A DNA stretch of 64,000 nucleotides from Hydrogenophaga sp. (lineage in GTDB: Bacteria; Pseudomonadota; Gammaproteobacteria; Burkholderiales; Burkholderiaceae_C), in contig NZ_JALHLX010000003.1 of NCBI RefSeq assembly GCF_022844385.1, forward strand, positions 1 through 64,000. The letters run 5' to 3'. Positions 24,037 through 36,947 of the stretch are shown in pieces; within the stretch, counting starts at the first letter, position 1; each line of letters begins with the position of its first letter. A program made the translations under genes and the position numbers. Below the pieces are notes generated by a model. That model saw nothing but the letters and a program-made list of their open reading frames with translations. It was not told the DNA's origin and did not search any database.

Positions 24037-25383
24037 TCAATGCCCCTCGACTCGGCTGTGAATCCGGCGCGTCAATCGCCACACGCCCCACAGCACCAGC
24101 GGTATCGCGGCGCCGGCGGCGAGTTCAGGGTGGATGGGAACACCCGCCGCCTTGGCCGCTTTGCCAAGGTACAGCAGAAGGCTGACCACGTAGTACGAGA
24201 TCGCCGCGATCGACAGGCCCTCGACCGTGCTCTGCAGCTTCAACTGGAGTTGCTGGCCCCGAGCCAGCTTGGCCAGCAGCTGCTGGTTCTGCGCTTCGCG
24301 GGCGATGTCCACGCGTGTGCGCAGCAGCGCGCCCGCACGCTCGATGCGCTGCGACAGCGATGCCAGTCGCCTGGCGGCCGATTCCACGGTGGCCATCGCG
24401 GGCGCGAGCCGGCGCAGCAGGAATTCGCCGAGCGTCTGCGTGCCGGGGATGGCCTGCTCGCGCAGCTCGTCGATGCGCGAGCGCACGAGCGCGTAGTAGG
24501 CCTCGGTGGCGCAGAACCGGTAGCTGTGCATCGCCGTGGCCCGCTCGACGCGGGCAGCCACGGCAGTCAGCGTGTCCAGAAGCACGGCGTCGTGCAGGTC
24601 CCGCGCCTCCGTCAGCGATGTCAGCTCGGAGACGGCGTGCTCCGCCTCGCGCAGCAGGGTCTGCAAGGACTTGGCCACCGGCAGCCCGCGCAGGGCCAGC
24701 AGGCGGTAGGTCTCCATTTCGAGCAGCCGTGCCGCCAGCCGCCCGACGCGCGTTTCGCCGGTACCGGTCTGGGCGATCACCACCATGCGCTCGTAGCCGC
24801 TCGCGCGCAGCCGGAAATCGCTCACCACGCAGCTGTGGCCGTTGCGCCCCACGAGTGAAACGACGACCGTGCGATCGCCGAACCAGTGCCGTGCGCGCTC
24901 CAGCGGCGCCGCGACCTCCTCGGCGCTGCCGGCGAGGATGACCAGTTCGATCGCCGCCAGCGTGTGCCCGGGGATGCCGCGCAGCCACTCATGGTCGATG
25001 ACCAGCGCGGCCAGCAACTCGGGATCGCTCGCGCCCTGGGTCGCCTCGGCGGGCAAGGGTTGCACGAGGGAGTAACGCGTGACTTCGGTGTGGCGTTCCC
25101 ACTTCAGCGTGCCGCAAGGCAGGCGCAGGCGCAGGAAGTGGCCGGCCAACTGCTCGCCCATCAGCAGGCGCTGGCCCGGCAGCTGCCGCAGGTGCTCGAG
25201 CTCGCGCTCGATCGGCACACCTTCGTTGAGCACGGCGACCTGCAGCACCAGGGCCGGCAGGCGAATCCGCGCCGTCGGCCGTGCGTGCACCTCGTCGTGC
25301 AGGGCGCGCCGCTCGGCGGCGTCGGCAGGCAGGGCCAGCGCGGCGGGGTGGCCCGGTGGTGGTGGCGTGTCAGGGTCGGTCAT
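24037..25383 (-). CDS. DUF3422 membrane-anchored protein
   Basis: 448 aa protein of the DUF3422 family (uncharacterised, membrane-anchored). The N-terminus ALHDEVHARPTARI is the family hallmark, followed by long helical regions rich in Leu/Arg. Two hydrophobic helices lie near the C-terminus (AAISYYVVSLLLYLG and GAAIPLVLWGVWRL). Function is not known. The ATG at 25383 overlaps the stop of the preceding gene as ATGA, so it is in an operon with the chorismate-lyase-like gene and ompW. Confidence 0.85.
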   Translation of the reverse strand: MTDPDTPPPPGHPAALALPADAAERRALHDEVHARPTARIRLPALVLQVAVLNEGVPIERELEHLRQLPGQRLLMGEQLAGHFLRLRLPCGTLKWERHTEVTRYSLVQPLPAEATQGASDPELLAALVIDHEWLRGIPGHTLAAIELVILAGSAEEVAAPLERARHWFGDRTVVVSLVGRNGHSCVVSDFRLRASGYERMVVIAQTGTGETRVGRLAARLLEMETYRLLALRGLPVAKSLQTLLREAEHAVSELTSLTEARDLHDAVLLDTLTAVAARVERATAMHSYRFCATEAYYALVRSRIDELREQAIPGTQTLGEFLLRRLAPAMATVESAARRLASLSQRIERAGALLRTRVDIAREAQNQQLLAKLARGQQLQLKLQSTVEGLSIAAISYYVVSLLLYLGKAAKAAGVPIHPELAAGAAIPLVLWGVWRLTRRIHSRVEGH

Positions 25384-25934
25384 GGTTTCGGCCCGGCTTC
25401 AATCGGGTGGGGCTTCAGCATGCCGTTGCGGAGCGTCTCGGTGATCACCATCCACGGTCCATCGGGCGTCTCGACTGTATAAGTGCGGGTCGCGCTGGCA
25501 TCGGGCCATCCGACCACTGCCCACGGCCGCGCGCACAGCGCGTCGTCCAATCGGGCCCAAGGTGCCCGCCTGATCCAGAGTCGCTCGAGCAGATGCCCGA
25601 TCGGTCTCTCGCCGCCTTCGATCTCCTGGGCCACGTCGCGCGGCAGCGTTTGCGTCGTGACGTACGCCAGGCTGTCCAGCATCACTGCACCACGCGAGGC
25701 CAGGCAGCTGAAGCGTTCGATCAGGCGCGTGCCGGGCAGGGCGCAGCGCACGGGCTCGGGCGGATCGTTGCACGCACGTTGCTCCAAGACGTGCAGCTGG
25801 ATCGGTCCGCCGGCAATCGTCTCGCACAGGCGCGTGGTCGAGCCGTCTTGCGCGCACAGCGGCAACAGCGCCCGCGCCACTGCGGCGTCGGCAGGCGTCG
25901 ACACGCCGGTACCGAAGCGCCGGCGCTTGAGCAT
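25380..25934 (-). CDS. chorismate pyruvate-lyase-like protein
   Basis: 184 aa with a UbiC/UTRA-like pattern: an N-terminal helix with DGSTTRLCE, a central beta region (PIQLHVLEQR, RLIERFSCLASRGAVMLDSLAYV) and the family-type segment GGERPIGHLLERLWIRR. If it is UbiC-like it would release 4-hydroxybenzoate for ubiquinone synthesis, but I cannot see enough to assign the activity. Start ATG 25934 overlaps the ompW stop. A longer in-frame extension upstream is antisense to ompW and is rejected. Confidence 0.55.
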   Translation of the reverse strand: MLKRRRFGTGVSTPADAAVARALLPLCAQDGSTTRLCETIAGGPIQLHVLEQRACNDPPEPVRCALPGTRLIERFSCLASRGAVMLDSLAYVTTQTLPRDVAQEIEGGERPIGHLLERLWIRRAPWARLDDALCARPWAVVGWPDASATRTYTVETPDGPWMVITETLRNGMLKPHPIEAGPKP

Positions 25935-26578
25935 CAGAAGCGGTATCCGACACCCACTCCGACCAGCACAGGATTGACCTTGAGCTTGGAAATCGTGGTG
26001 CCGCCCGACTTCAGGTCGGTACGGATCCAGGCCTTCTTCACGTCGATGTTCAAAGACCAGGGACCGCCGAGGCCGATATCGATTCCTGCCTGGAGAGCCG
26101 GTCCGAAGCTGTTGCGGTCGAGGGTGAGCGGCCCGGTCACGCCGTTGCCCAGTTTGACGCTGGACAGGTTCGTGTAGTTGATGCCGGCGCCGACGTAGGG
26201 ACGGAACTGCCCGTCGGGGAGGAAGTGCCACTGCACGGTCAGCGTCGGGGGAAGGGCCTTGAACGACCCGGCATCGAATGCACCGACCGCGCTCGAGGTC
26301 ACCCGCGCGTCGAGCTTGGTGAAAGCCAGCACCAGTTCGGCAGCGATTTGTTTGGTGAAGAAGTACGAGATGTCGAGCTCGGGGGCCCACTTGTCCTTGA
26401 CAAGGATGGCGTCGGCTGGCACGGCCAGCGAGGGAATCGGACTGGAGTTGTTCGCCGGGTCGATGTGCAGTGCGCGCACGCGAACCAGCCAGGGGCCGGT
26501 CTGCGCGTGAGCGGTCGCGGTGCCGAGCACGGGAGCAAGGGCGAGGACGGCGAGTGCCAGGGTTTTGGCAAGGGTCAT
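25934..26578 (-). CDS. ompW: OmpW-family outer-membrane protein
   Basis: About 214 aa from ATG 26578; an in-frame TTG precedes it. A Sec signal peptide (MTLAKTLALAVLALAPVLG, cleavage after AHA) is followed by alternating beta-strand pattern, with the OmpW signatures PELDISYFFTKQIAAEL, FRPYVGAGINYT and the C-terminal aromatic GVGYRF. It forms a small eight-stranded barrel for hydrophobic solutes. First gene of the ompW/ubiC-like/DUF3422 group. Confidence 0.9.
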   Translation of the reverse strand: MTLAKTLALAVLALAPVLGTATAHAQTGPWLVRVRALHIDPANNSSPIPSLAVPADAILVKDKWAPELDISYFFTKQIAAELVLAFTKLDARVTSSAVGAFDAGSFKALPPTLTVQWHFLPDGQFRPYVGAGINYTNLSSVKLGNGVTGPLTLDRNSFGPALQAGIDIGLGGPWSLNIDVKKAWIRTDLKSGGTTISKLKVNPVLVGVGVGYRF

Positions 26579-26663
26579 GAGGTAAGTCTCCAAAGGGTTT
26601 GTTTTCGGGCGTGGCCCAAGGCCGCCTCATTCGGGCAAGCCCAATCGGCCGTTGGGTGGCAGT

Positions 26664-26684
26664 GGTGCAAACGCTGTTTGCACC
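26664..26684. repeat. perfect 9-bp inverted repeat
   Basis: GGTGCAAAC and GTTTGCACC pair perfectly over a GCT loop. It lies in the 225-base gap between the end of the Calvin operon (rpiA stop 26804) and the start of ompW. No T-run follows on the minus strand, so it could be an imperfect terminator for the operon or an operator for ompW. Nothing else is seen in this gap. Confidence 0.5.
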
Positions 26685-26803
26685 CGGGAGACTGCGACGC
26701 AAGAGGCGTGCCCCGGAGAACCCCTTTTGGCCACCCGCAGCACCGAGTGTCGGGCGCCAGGATCGATGGCGGTCGTGCGGATCATCGCCATCGGCGTTGC
26801 CGG

Positions 26804-27463
26804 TCAAAAGTGAAGCACCTGAACGCCGTCAACCCTGCCGAGCAGGCACAGGTGGGCGTGGTGGCGCGCGAAGAGCCCGACGGTGACCACGCCCGGCCAC
26901 TGGTTGATCTCGGCTTCCAGCGCGGCCGGATCGGTGATGACCAGGCCATGCACGTCCAGGATCGGATGCCCGTTGTCGGTGACCACGCCCTGGCGCAGAG
27001 CCGCGCGCCCGCCGATGGCCTCGAAGCGGCGCGTGATGCGATTCGCAGCGATGCCGATGACTTCCACGGGCAGCGGGAAGCGCCCCAGGACGCCCACTTG
27101 CTTGGAGGCGTCGGCGATGCACAGGAAAAATTGCGCCAGATCGGCCACGATCTTCTCGCGCGTCAGCGCCGCGCCGCCGCCCTTGATCATGTGGCCGCGC
27201 GGGTCGATCTCGTCGGCTCCGTCCACGTACAACGCCAGCTGTTCGACATCGCCGGCCTCGAGCACGCGGATGCCGTGGCCGCGCAGCCGCGCCGTGCTCG
27301 CGTTGCTGCTCGACACCGCGCCGGCGATGCCCTCGCGCAGAGTGGCCAGCGCGTCGATGAAGTGGTTCACCGTCGATCCGGTGCCCACGCCGATGATGCC
27401 GCCGGGCGGCACGTGCGTCAGCGCCGCACGGGCGACCATGGCCTTGATCTCGTCCTGCGTCAT
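26804..27463 (-). CDS. rpiA: ribose-5-phosphate isomerase A
   Basis: 219 aa from [14 protein letters not shown]. Signatures: [50 protein letters not shown], and [15 protein letters not shown]. It interconverts ribose-5-phosphate and ribulose-5-phosphate, feeding phosphoribulokinase. Last gene of the Calvin operon; start overlaps the tpiA stop by one base. Confidence 0.95.
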   Translation of the reverse strand: MTQDEIKAMVARAALTHVPPGGIIGVGTGSTVNHFIDALATLREGIAGAVSSSNASTARLRGHGIRVLEAGDVEQLALYVDGADEIDPRGHMIKGGGAALTREKIVADLAQFFLCIADASKQVGVLGRFPLPVEVIGIAANRITRRFEAIGGRAALRQGVVTDNGHPILDVHGLVITDPAALEAEINQWPGVVTVGLFARHHAHLCLLGRVDGVQVLHF

Positions 27464-28251
27464 CAAGTGACCCCCTGCGCCAGCCGCTGTGCCGTAATGG
27501 CTACGGCCATGAACTCGTCGACGTTCAACGAGGCCCCGCCCAGCAGGCCGCCATCGACGTCGGGCATCGCCAGCAGCTCGCGCGCATTGGCCCGCTTCAT
27601 GCTGCCGCCGTAGAGGATGTGCACGCCCGCGGCGATCTCCGCATCCGCCTCGGCCAGGCAGCGGCGGATGAACGCGTGAACGTCCTGTGCCTGCTCGGGC
27701 GTGGCCGTGGCACCGGTGCCGATCGCCCACACGGGCTCGTAGGCCACGACCGCATCGGTGAACGCGCTCGCCCCGGCGAGATCGAGCACCGCGCGCAACT
27801 GGCGCGCCACCACGGCCTCGGTAGCGCCTTGCTCACGCTCCTGCAGCGACTCGCCGACGCACAGCACGGGCGTCATGCCGGCCCGGCTGGCCGCGAGGAA
27901 CTTGTGTGCGACGACGGCGTCGCTTTCGCCGAACAGTGCGCGCCGCTCCGAGTGGCCGACCAGCACGCAGGCGCAGCCGAACTCCCGCAGCATCTGGGCC
28001 GACACTTCGCCGGTGTAGGCCCCGCTTTCATGCTCCGAGACGTTCTGGGCGCCCCAGGCCATGCCGCTGTCGCCCAGGCATCGTTGCGCCTCGGGCAGGT
28101 ACAGGAAGGGCGGGAACAACACCAGCTGCACGAGGTTCAGGCGTGCCATGGCACCGTCGGCGTTCGCAGCCGCCAGCGCCTGCACGCCGGCCAAGCTGCC
28201 GTTCATCTTCCAGTTGCCGGCCACCAGGAAGTTGCGGCGTCGGCTACCCAT
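27463..28251 (-). CDS. tpiA: triosephosphate isomerase
   Basis: 262 aa from [19 protein letters not shown]. Catalytic Lys is in NWKMNG, His in VLVGHSERR, and Glu in [11 protein letters not shown]; the phosphate loop is LYGGSM. It equilibrates the two triose phosphates in the Calvin cycle. The start overlaps the cydB stop by 8 bases, so the oxidase and triose isomerase genes are translationally linked. Confidence 0.95.
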   Translation of the reverse strand: MGSRRRNFLVAGNWKMNGSLAGVQALAAANADGAMARLNLVQLVLFPPFLYLPEAQRCLGDSGMAWGAQNVSEHESGAYTGEVSAQMLREFGCACVLVGHSERRALFGESDAVVAHKFLAASRAGMTPVLCVGESLQEREQGATEAVVARQLRAVLDLAGASAFTDAVVAYEPVWAIGTGATATPEQAQDVHAFIRRCLAEADAEIAAGVHILYGGSMKRANARELLAMPDVDGGLLGGASLNVDEFMAVAITAQRLAQGVT

Positions 28252-29239
28252 AGCGCAGCTCCGTCGCCTTGCCGCCAAACACGCGGTACGAGTAGATGGT
28301 GTAGGCAACGATCGCTGGCACCGAGATGCACACGCCGACGAGCGTGACCTTCAGCGTGGCCGGGCTGCTGGCGGCCTGCCACATCGTCAGCTTGTCGATC
28401 ACGACGTAGGGATAGATGCTGTAGGCCAGGCCGACGAAGCCGAGCACGAACACGGCGATCAACAGCACGAACGGCAGCCAGCACAGCTCGCCGCGCACCA
28501 AGCGCGTCGGCAGCACGCGGCGCAACACCAGCAGCGCGCCCGCGGTGGTGGCCGGAATCACCAGCAGCGCGATGATCTGCGGCAGCGCGAACCAGCGCTC
28601 GCGCACCGTGGTGCTGATCCAGGGCGTGGCCATCGAGATCAGCACCATGCCCAGCACCACCGGCCACCAGGCCTGCTGCGCCCAGCCGACGGCCTTTGCC
28701 TGCAAGTCGCCCTCAGTCTTCATGACGAGCCAGGCGGCGCCCAGCAGCACGTAGGCGGCCGGCAGCGTCAGCGCGATGGCAGCCGCGAACAGCGGGTAGT
28801 TCCAGCCCTCGCCGAAGCCGCTGATGTAGCGCCCGAGCATCCAGCCTTGCATCATCGACGCGAGCAGCGAGCCGCCGAAGAAGAGCCGGTTCCAAGCCGC
28901 CTTGTGGCTGTCGTGCGCCTTGACGCGGAAGTCGAAGGCCACGCCGCGCAACACCAGGCCGACCAGCATCAGGGTCACGGGCAGGTAGAGCTCGGTCAGG
29001 ATCAGGCCATGGGCTTTCGGGAAGGCGATCAGCAGCATGCCCACGCCCAGCACGATCCAGGTTTCGTTCGCGTCCCAGAACGGCCCGATTGAGGCCACCA
29101 TGATGTCCTTCTCGGCGTCGGTGGCGCGTGGCAGCAGCATGCCCACGCCCAGGTCGTAGCCGTCGCTGAGAACATAGACAAGCATCGACAGGCCCATCAG
29201 AGCCAGGAAGATCAACGGCAGGGCCTGGTCGAAGCTCAT
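28244..29239 (-). CDS. cydB: cytochrome bd-type quinol oxidase subunit II
   Basis: 331 aa from MSFDQALPLIF, about eight membrane helices. Family signatures: GYDLGVGMLLP, GPFWDANETWIV in the first third, and FDFRVKAH. It pairs with CydA to hold the oxidase in the inner membrane. The ATG at 29239 overlaps the cydA stop (ATGA). An in-frame extension to 30178 is antisense-like to cydA and is rejected. Confidence 0.93.
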   Translation of the reverse strand: MSFDQALPLIFLALMGLSMLVYVLSDGYDLGVGMLLPRATDAEKDIMVASIGPFWDANETWIVLGVGMLLIAFPKAHGLILTELYLPVTLMLVGLVLRGVAFDFRVKAHDSHKAAWNRLFFGGSLLASMMQGWMLGRYISGFGEGWNYPLFAAAIALTLPAAYVLLGAAWLVMKTEGDLQAKAVGWAQQAWWPVVLGMVLISMATPWISTTVRERWFALPQIIALLVIPATTAGALLVLRRVLPTRLVRGELCWLPFVLLIAVFVLGFVGLAYSIYPYVVIDKLTMWQAASSPATLKVTLVGVCISVPAIVAYTIYSYRVFGGKATELRYG

Positions 29240-30621
29240 CGGGGCTCGCCACCACGCGTCGGGAACATGGCGGCAGCGACCGGCGCTCCCCCCGGGGCGG
29301 CGATGGCCGGCGACAGATCCTCGGGCTTTTCGGCCATGTGCTTCAGAACGAGAACGTAGGCGACGAGCAAGGCCAGGTACAGCGTGACATAGATCGCCAG
29401 CGTGAACGCGATCATCGAACCGGGTACGTTCGAGGCCACGTCGGCCACGCGCAGCAGGCCGTAGACGATGAAGGGCTGGCGGCCGATCTCGGTGACGTAC
29501 CAGCCCGCGACCGTGGCCGCCCAGCCCGAGAAGGTCATGCCCACGAGAACCCACAGCAGCGGTCGCTTCAACGCGGCGGCACGCCAGCCGGCGCGGCGCC
29601 CCATCCACCACGACACCCAGCTCACCAGCAGCATCAGCGTGCCGACACCGACCATGACGCGGAACGCCCAGAACACCGGCGCCACGGGCGGGTGCCGATC
29701 GCGGAACTCGTCGAGGCCCTTGATCTCTCCGTCCCAATCGTGCGTGAGGATGATGCTGGCGCCTTTTGGGATGCCGATCTCGTAGCGATTGCTGCGTGTG
29801 GCCTCGTCGGGCCAGGCAAACAGCAGCAGCGGCGCGCCGCGCTGGGTCTGCCAGACGCCTTCCATCGCCGCGACCTTCTGCGGCTGATGCTCGAGCGTGT
29901 TCAATCCATGCAGGTCCCCGACGAAGATCTGCACCGGGATCAGCAATGCCGCGCAGGTGACGCCGACGCGCAGCACTCGCGGGGCCATCTGCGGAGCCGA
30001 ACCGCGCAGCACCTGCCAGGCGCTCACGCCCGCCAGCACGAATGCACAGGTCAACCCCGAAGCCAGCAGCACGTGGGCGAAGCGGTAGGGGAACGAGGGG
30101 TTGAGGATGACCTCGGCCCAATTCTTGACGTGGAACACGCCTTCCACGATCTCGTGCCCGGCGGGCGTCTGCATCCACGAGTTGAGCACCAGGATCCAGA
30201 ACGCGCTCACGGTGGTGCCGAAGGCGACGAAGAAGGTCGCGAAGCCATGGACGCGCTCGCTCACGCGCCCGTGACCGAAGAGCATGATGCCGAGGAAGCC
30301 CGCTTCCAGGAAGAAGGCGGTCAGCACCTCGTAGCCCAGCAGCGGGCCGGCGACGTTGCCGGCGCGCTCCATGAAACCGGGCCAGTTGGTGCCGAACTGG
30401 AAGCTCATCGTCACGCCGCTGACCACGCCCAGCGCGAAGGTCAGCGCAAACACCTTGGTCCAGAAGCGGTAGGCCGCAAGCCAGGCGCCCTCTTGCGTGC
30501 GGCGCCAGCGCCAGCGGAAGAACATCAGCAACCAGCCCAGCGCGATGGTGATCGACGGGAACAGGATGTGGAAGGTGATGTTGGCGGCGAACTGGGCGCG
30601 GGCCAGGAGGAGGGGGTCCAT
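29236..30621 (-). CDS. cydA: cytochrome bd-type quinol oxidase subunit I
   Basis: 461 aa, nine predicted helices. It starts MDPLLLARAQFAANITFHILFPS, with the haem ligand His in FHILFP. Q-loop Lys/Glu elements GDLHGLNTLEHQPQKVAAMEG and GRQPFIVYGLLR are present. The Q-loop is short, as in cyanide-insensitive (CIO) bd oxidases of pseudomonads and betaproteobacteria. It oxidises quinol and reduces O2. It lies inside the Calvin operon, 40 bases after pyk; start ATG 30621. Confidence 0.93.
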   Translation of the reverse strand: MDPLLLARAQFAANITFHILFPSITIALGWLLMFFRWRWRRTQEGAWLAAYRFWTKVFALTFALGVVSGVTMSFQFGTNWPGFMERAGNVAGPLLGYEVLTAFFLEAGFLGIMLFGHGRVSERVHGFATFFVAFGTTVSAFWILVLNSWMQTPAGHEIVEGVFHVKNWAEVILNPSFPYRFAHVLLASGLTCAFVLAGVSAWQVLRGSAPQMAPRVLRVGVTCAALLIPVQIFVGDLHGLNTLEHQPQKVAAMEGVWQTQRGAPLLLFAWPDEATRSNRYEIGIPKGASIILTHDWDGEIKGLDEFRDRHPPVAPVFWAFRVMVGVGTLMLLVSWVSWWMGRRAGWRAAALKRPLLWVLVGMTFSGWAATVAGWYVTEIGRQPFIVYGLLRVADVASNVPGSMIAFTLAIYVTLYLALLVAYVLVLKHMAEKPEDLSPAIAAPGGAPVAAAMFPTRGGEPR

Positions 30622-30661
30622 CGGGGGTGCTGCTTTGTGTTCTGTCAGGACGTGGCAGGAA

Positions 30662-32080
30662 TCACACCGTCGCGATGCGCATCAGGTTCGTCGTGCCGGG
30701 CGTGCCGAATGGCACCCCCGCGATGGCGACGATGGTCTGGCCACTCTCGGCAAAACCCTCCTGCTGCGCGACGGCGCAGGCTTTGGCAGTCATCTGATCG
30801 ACATCTGCCGCGTCCTCGATGTGTACCGAGTGGATGCCCCAGGCCAGGGCCAGGCGGCGCGCGACGCCCAGGTTCGGCGTCAGGCTCAGTACCGGCGCTT
30901 CGGGGCGCTCGCGGGCGACGCGCAAACTGGTGTGGCCCGAGCTCGTGTAGCAGACGATGGCGCTCGCGTGCACGAGCGCGACGGCATGGCGCACGGCGCA
31001 GCACACGGCGTCGGCTGTGCCTGCGGTAGCGGGCGCGCTCGGGCGCGACATACTCATCAGCTGCTGGTGCTGCGGGTCGGCTTCCACTTCGGTGATCAGG
31101 CGGCTCATCATGTCCACCGCCTCGACCGGGTAGCGGCCCGCGGCGGACTCGGCAGACAGCATGACGGCGTCGGCGCCGTCGTAGATGGCAGTGGCCACGT
31201 CCGAGGCCTCGGCACGCGTGGGCACCGGGCTCGTCACCATCGACTCGAGCATCTGCGTGGCCACGATCACCGGGCGCCCGAGCCGGCGGCAGGTTTGCAA
31301 GATGCGCTTCTGGATGCCGGGCACGCGCTCGGCCGGCAGTTCCACGCCCAGATCGCCGCGCGCCACCATCACGGCGTCGGCGCATTCGGCGATGGCGTCC
31401 AGCTGCTCGATGGCCGAAGGCTTCTCGAGCTTGGCCACGATGGCCGCGCGCTGGCCAATCAAGGTTCGCGCCTCGGCCACGTCTTCGGGCCGCTGCACGA
31501 ACGACAGGGCGATCCAGTCCGCGCCGAGTTCGAGCGCCAGCGCCAGATCGCGCCGGTCCTTGGCGGTCAGTGCGCTGATCGGCAGCAGCACGCCGGGCAC
31601 GTTGACGCCCTTGCGGTCGGACAGCTTGCCGCCAATCACGACACGGGTGTCGGCGAAACTGGCGCCGCAGCGCTCGACGACCAAGCGCAGCTTGCCGTCG
31701 TCGAGCAGCAGTTCGGCCCCCGGCGCCAGTGCCGCGAAGATCTCAGGGTGCGGCAGGCCGACGCGGCGCGTGTCGCCCGGCGCATCGTCGAGTTCGAGCC
31801 GGAACGGCTGCGACTCGGCCAGCATCACCGAGCCCTCGGCAAACGTGCCCACGCGCAGCTTCGGACCCTGCAGGTCGGCCAGGATGCCGATCGGGCGGCC
31901 GGCTTCGCGCTCGAGCTCGCGCAGGATGGTGAAGCGCTCACGATGCGCCACCGCGTCGCCGTGGCTGAAGTTCAGGCGAAAGACATCGACGCCGGCGGCG
32001 AACAGCCGCCGGATCGTGTCCTTGTCGGAACTGGCCGGGCCGAGGGTGGCGACGATCTTGGCGTTGCGGTGACGGCGCAT
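30662..32080 (-). CDS. pyk: pyruvate kinase
   Basis: 472 aa from MRRHRNAKIVATLGPASS. Signatures: VFRLNFSHGD, the active-site MVARGDLGVELPAERVP, ATQMLESM, and the C-terminal allosteric domain CYTSSGHTSLRVARERP. It converts PEP to pyruvate, draining Calvin-cycle triose to the rest of metabolism. The in-frame extension before this ATG overlaps fba and is not used. Confidence 0.95.
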   Translation of the reverse strand: MRRHRNAKIVATLGPASSDKDTIRRLFAAGVDVFRLNFSHGDAVAHRERFTILRELEREAGRPIGILADLQGPKLRVGTFAEGSVMLAESQPFRLELDDAPGDTRRVGLPHPEIFAALAPGAELLLDDGKLRLVVERCGASFADTRVVIGGKLSDRKGVNVPGVLLPISALTAKDRRDLALALELGADWIALSFVQRPEDVAEARTLIGQRAAIVAKLEKPSAIEQLDAIAECADAVMVARGDLGVELPAERVPGIQKRILQTCRRLGRPVIVATQMLESMVTSPVPTRAEASDVATAIYDGADAVMLSAESAAGRYPVEAVDMMSRLITEVEADPQHQQLMSMSRPSAPATAGTADAVCCAVRHAVALVHASAIVCYTSSGHTSLRVARERPEAPVLSLTPNLGVARRLALAWGIHSVHIEDAADVDQMTAKACAVAQQEGFAESGQTIVAIAGVPFGTPGTTNLMRIATV

Positions 32081-32099
32081 GCTGTAGTGCTCTCGCGCG

Positions 32100-33137
32100 T
32101 CACACGTAGCGGGCCGACATTGCCTCGAGCGGCAGCGGCTTGATGCGGGCCCCTTGGCCGGCACAGCCGAAGGCCTCGAAGCGCGCCTTGACCACGCCGC
32201 GCGCGGCCTTCTTCGCCGCCTGCAAAGCCTTGCGCGGGTCGAACTCGCTCGGGTGCTCGGCGAACACCTGGCGCATCGCCGCGGTCATCGCCAGCCGAAT
32301 GTCGGTGTCGATGTTGATCTTGCGCACGCCGCTCTTGATGCCGCGCTGGATCTCCTCGACCGGCACGCCGTATGTCTCCTTGATGTCGCCACCGTACTTG
32401 CGGATGATCGCCAGCCACTCCTGCGGCACGCTGGACGAACCGTGCATCACCAGGTGCGTGTTCGGCACCGCGGCGTGGATCTGCGCGATGCGCTCGATGG
32501 CCAGGATGTCGCCGGTGGGCTGCCGGGTGAACTTGTAGGCGCCGTGACTGGTGCCGATGGCGATGGCCAGCGCATCGACGCCGGTGCGCGCGACGAAGTC
32601 CTTCGCCTCCTCGGGGTTCGTGAGCATCATGTCGTGCGTGAGCTTGCCCGCGGCACCGACGCCGTCCTCCTCGCCGGCCTCACCGGTTTCGAGCGAACCC
32701 AGGCAGCCAAGTTCGCCTTCGACCGAGACACCGATCGAGTGCGCCATCTCGCAGACCTTGCGCGTGACCTCGACGTTGTAGTCGTAGCTCGCGGGCGTTT
32801 TCGCGTCTTCGAGCAAGGAGCCGTCCATCATCACGCTGGTGAATCCCGAGCGGATCGACTGCTGGCACACCGCCGGCGAGGCGCCGTGGTCCTGGTGCAG
32901 CACGATCGGGATATCGGGGTGCATCTCCACGGCCGCCAGCACCAGGTGGCGCAGGTAGGGCTCGCCGGCGTACTTGCGCGCACCGGCCGAGGCTTGCAGG
33001 ATCACCGGTGACTGCGTTTCCTGCGCCGCCTCCATGATGGCGTGGACCTGTTCGAGGTTGTTGACGTTGAAGGCTGGCACGCCGTAGCCGTATTCGGCGG
33101 CGTGGTCGAGCACTTGGCGCAATGAAACGAGGGCCAT
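32100..33137 (-). CDS. fba: class II fructose/sedoheptulose-bisphosphate aldolase
   Basis: 345 aa Calvin-cycle (CbbA) type. Zn ligands are visible in [27 protein letters not shown] and VMHGSSSVP. The substrate loop is [11 protein letters not shown] and the phosphate site [13 protein letters not shown]. It forms fructose-1,6- and sedoheptulose-1,7-bisphosphate. Start ATG 33137; 19 bases before pyk. Confidence 0.95.
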   Translation of the reverse strand: MALVSLRQVLDHAAEYGYGVPAFNVNNLEQVHAIMEAAQETQSPVILQASAGARKYAGEPYLRHLVLAAVEMHPDIPIVLHQDHGASPAVCQQSIRSGFTSVMMDGSLLEDAKTPASYDYNVEVTRKVCEMAHSIGVSVEGELGCLGSLETGEAGEEDGVGAAGKLTHDMMLTNPEEAKDFVARTGVDALAIAIGTSHGAYKFTRQPTGDILAIERIAQIHAAVPNTHLVMHGSSSVPQEWLAIIRKYGGDIKETYGVPVEEIQRGIKSGVRKINIDTDIRLAMTAAMRQVFAEHPSEFDPRKALQAAKKAARGVVKARFEAFGCAGQGARIKPLPLEAMSARYV

Positions 33138-33199
33138 GGGGTTCTCCGGTGAAGTCGTTGAGTGGGCAGGAAGTCGGTGGGATGCGGGAAGCGGGCTGG

Positions 33200-34000
33200 C
33201 TAGGGGTAGTCGCTGATCGTGTCGCGTTGCGTGAACCAGTCGGCGATGTCGGCCAGACGGATGCGGTCATCCTGGCCAGCGTTTGGCTGCGGAGAGCGAG
33301 CACCCGGCGCAGGGCGCCAGCCTTCGCGCGTGTGCAGACCCAGCCCGACGGCGATGGCGCCCTCGACCGCCGCCTGGGCGAAGTAGAAGCTGCGGGTGAC
33401 GATGACTGGGCAATTGGCGGCACGCGCCGCCGCCACGCCACCCGGCGAGTCCTCGAGGGCGACGGCTTCGAGCGGACCGACGCCCAGCGCCTGCATGGCC
33501 TTGACGAAGACCTCGGGATCGGGCTTCTTGCGCTGCACGTCCTCACCGCAAACGACAGCGCCGAACCAATCAGCCCAGCGCTCACCCATGTGCTTGCGCA
33601 TCAGGGCTTCCAGGTTGGAGCGGCTCGTCGTCGTCGCGATGGCCATGCGAACGCCCTGGTCAAGGCACTCGTGCATCAACTCGAGCACACCCCCGCGCAA
33701 CGGGATTCCCGTGCCGGCGACCAGTTCGGCGTACAGCGTGTTCTTCTTGGCGTGCAGCGCACGCGCCAGCGCGTCGCGCTCGCCGGCCAGCGGCGGTGCG
33801 TCGGGCCGGCTGTTCATATCGTGCATCAGGCGCTCGCGCCCGCCGGTGACCTGCAGGAGTTGCCCATAGCGGGCATCGTCCCAGCGCCAAGGCAGCCCAA
33901 AGGCCTCGAAGGCAAGGTTGAACGCGACCCGATGCCCGTCGCGCTCGGTCTCGGCAAGCGTGCCGTCGACGTCCCACAGGAGTGCTTTGAGTTTGCTCAT
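33200..34000 (-). CDS. cbbY: CbbY, xylulose-1,5-bisphosphate phosphatase
   Basis: 266 aa HAD phosphatase. Motif I is [11 protein letters not shown]; the cap segment has [13 protein letters not shown], motif [10 protein letters not shown], motif [11 protein letters not shown] and motif [10 protein letters not shown]. The cap sequence and the position between pgk and fba in the cbb operon fit CbbY, which removes the Rubisco inhibitor xylulose-1,5-bisphosphate. It shares its overall plan with the HAD gene at 8133. Confidence 0.9.
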   Translation of the reverse strand: MSKLKALLWDVDGTLAETERDGHRVAFNLAFEAFGLPWRWDDARYGQLLQVTGGRERLMHDMNSRPDAPPLAGERDALARALHAKKNTLYAELVAGTGIPLRGGVLELMHECLDQGVRMAIATTTSRSNLEALMRKHMGERWADWFGAVVCGEDVQRKKPDPEVFVKAMQALGVGPLEAVALEDSPGGVAAARAANCPVIVTRSFYFAQAAVEGAIAVGLGLHTREGWRPAPGARSPQPNAGQDDRIRLADIADWFTQRDTISDYP

Positions 34001-34013
34001 GGGCGGCGTTCCG

Positions 34014-36936
<2,923 letters not shown>

Positions 36937-36947
36937 GTCGGTGGTTT

